NCBI GenBank assembly: GCA_005888075.1
Contig: VBKD01000085.1
Span: forward strand, 1-7,749
DNA from: Chloroflexota bacterium
GTDB taxonomy: Bacteria > Chloroflexota > Dormibacteria > Dormibacterales > Dormibacteraceae
Length of the DNA: 7,749 nt
Reading direction: 5' to 3'
How positions within the stretch are numbered: the stretch's first letter is position 1; each line of letters opens with the position of its first letter. Both the position numbers and the translations under genes were made by a program. A model generated the notes under the pieces. That model ran no database searches. It had not been told where the DNA came from and worked only from the letters and a program-made list of their open reading frames with translations. This document shows, in pieces, positions 7,682-7,749 of this stretch.

Positions 7682-7696
7682 CGGGCTTTGGGCCCG
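7682..7696 (+). other. Small GC hairpin in the lhr-downstream gap
   Basis: CGGGC (7682-7686) can pair with GCCCG (7692-7696) around a five-base TTTGG loop. No T-run follows, so it is not a canonical intrinsic terminator. It lies 20 bases before the ribosome binding site of the next gene and could affect leader RNA structure. The 72-base gap (7656-7727) holds nothing else I can name apart from a CATAAT at 7663-7668 that resembles a -10 element without a matching -35. Confidence 0.3.
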
Positions 7697-7715
7697 ACCA
7701 GCTGGAGGTGAAGCC

Positions 7716-7722
7716 AAGGAGG
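7716..7722 (+). promoter_or_regulatory. Strong Shine-Dalgarno site for the downstream gene
   Basis: AAGGAGG is a seven-base match to the anti-Shine-Dalgarno sequence and sits five bases before the ATG at 7728. It fixes that start codon. It also stands out because the other gene starts in this window have little or no such site. Confidence 0.85.
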
Positions 7723-7727
7723 CAGCC

Positions 7728-7749
7728 ATGCTGAAGATCACGGACGCAT
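7728..7749 (+). CDS. N-terminus of an unidentified gene, truncated by window edge
   Basis: Seven codons are visible, reading MLKITDA, directly behind a well-placed AAGGAGG. The start is well supported by that site, but the sequence is too short to assign a family. It lies 72 bases after the lhr stop in the same direction with no clear terminator between, so read-through from lhr is possible. Confidence 0.7.

Noticed and set aside
7682..7696. Intrinsic terminator of lhr
   Set aside because: The stem is only five base pairs and no T-run follows it.
7676..7711. Possible 11-residue leader peptide beginning with TTG after AGGAGG
   Set aside because: There is no spacing between the Shine-Dalgarno-like run and the TTG, so initiation there is unlikely, and the peptide shows no attenuation-type run of one amino acid.

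Overview
This is a GC-rich bacterial segment with dense coding, several starts lacking a Shine-Dalgarno site, and gene families common in soil Actinomycetota, Chloroflexota and Candidatus Dormibacterota. The phylum cannot be settled from the window alone. I see no transposase, integrase, tRNA, rRNA, CRISPR array or phage gene. It reads as ordinary chromosomal housekeeping sequence, and I do not see a new biological system in it.

Layout. (1) Bases 1-1131, minus strand: the N-terminal ~377 residues of an oligoendopeptidase F-type M3 metallopeptidase, cut by the window edge just before the expected HExxH active site. (2) Bases 1170-2842, plus strand: a two-gene unit, an alpha/beta hydrolase followed by a CcdA-type membrane thiol-disulfide transporter, joined by a 4-base ATGA stop/start overlap. 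(3) Bases 2853-3252, minus strand: a flavin-reductase-domain gene that appears broken. Its two halves lie in different frames and the central FMN-binding segment is missing. (4) Bases 3324-7655, plus strand: a full-length Lhr-type DNA helicase of 1443 residues, which fills more than half the window. (5) From 7728, plus strand: the first seven codons of another gene behind a strong ribosome binding site.

The genes do not form one obvious pathway. The hydrolase and CcdA are very probably co-transcribed and translationally coupled, but no cytochrome c maturation gene or thioredoxin-like partner is visible. The peptidase/hydrolase pair and the reductase/helicase pair are divergent, with short gaps (38 and 71 bases). 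CcdA and the broken reductase converge with only 10 bases between them. The most useful observations are the decayed flavin reductase, the hydrolase-ccdA coupling, and the contrast between starts without a Shine-Dalgarno site, possibly leaderless, and the strong site at the right edge.
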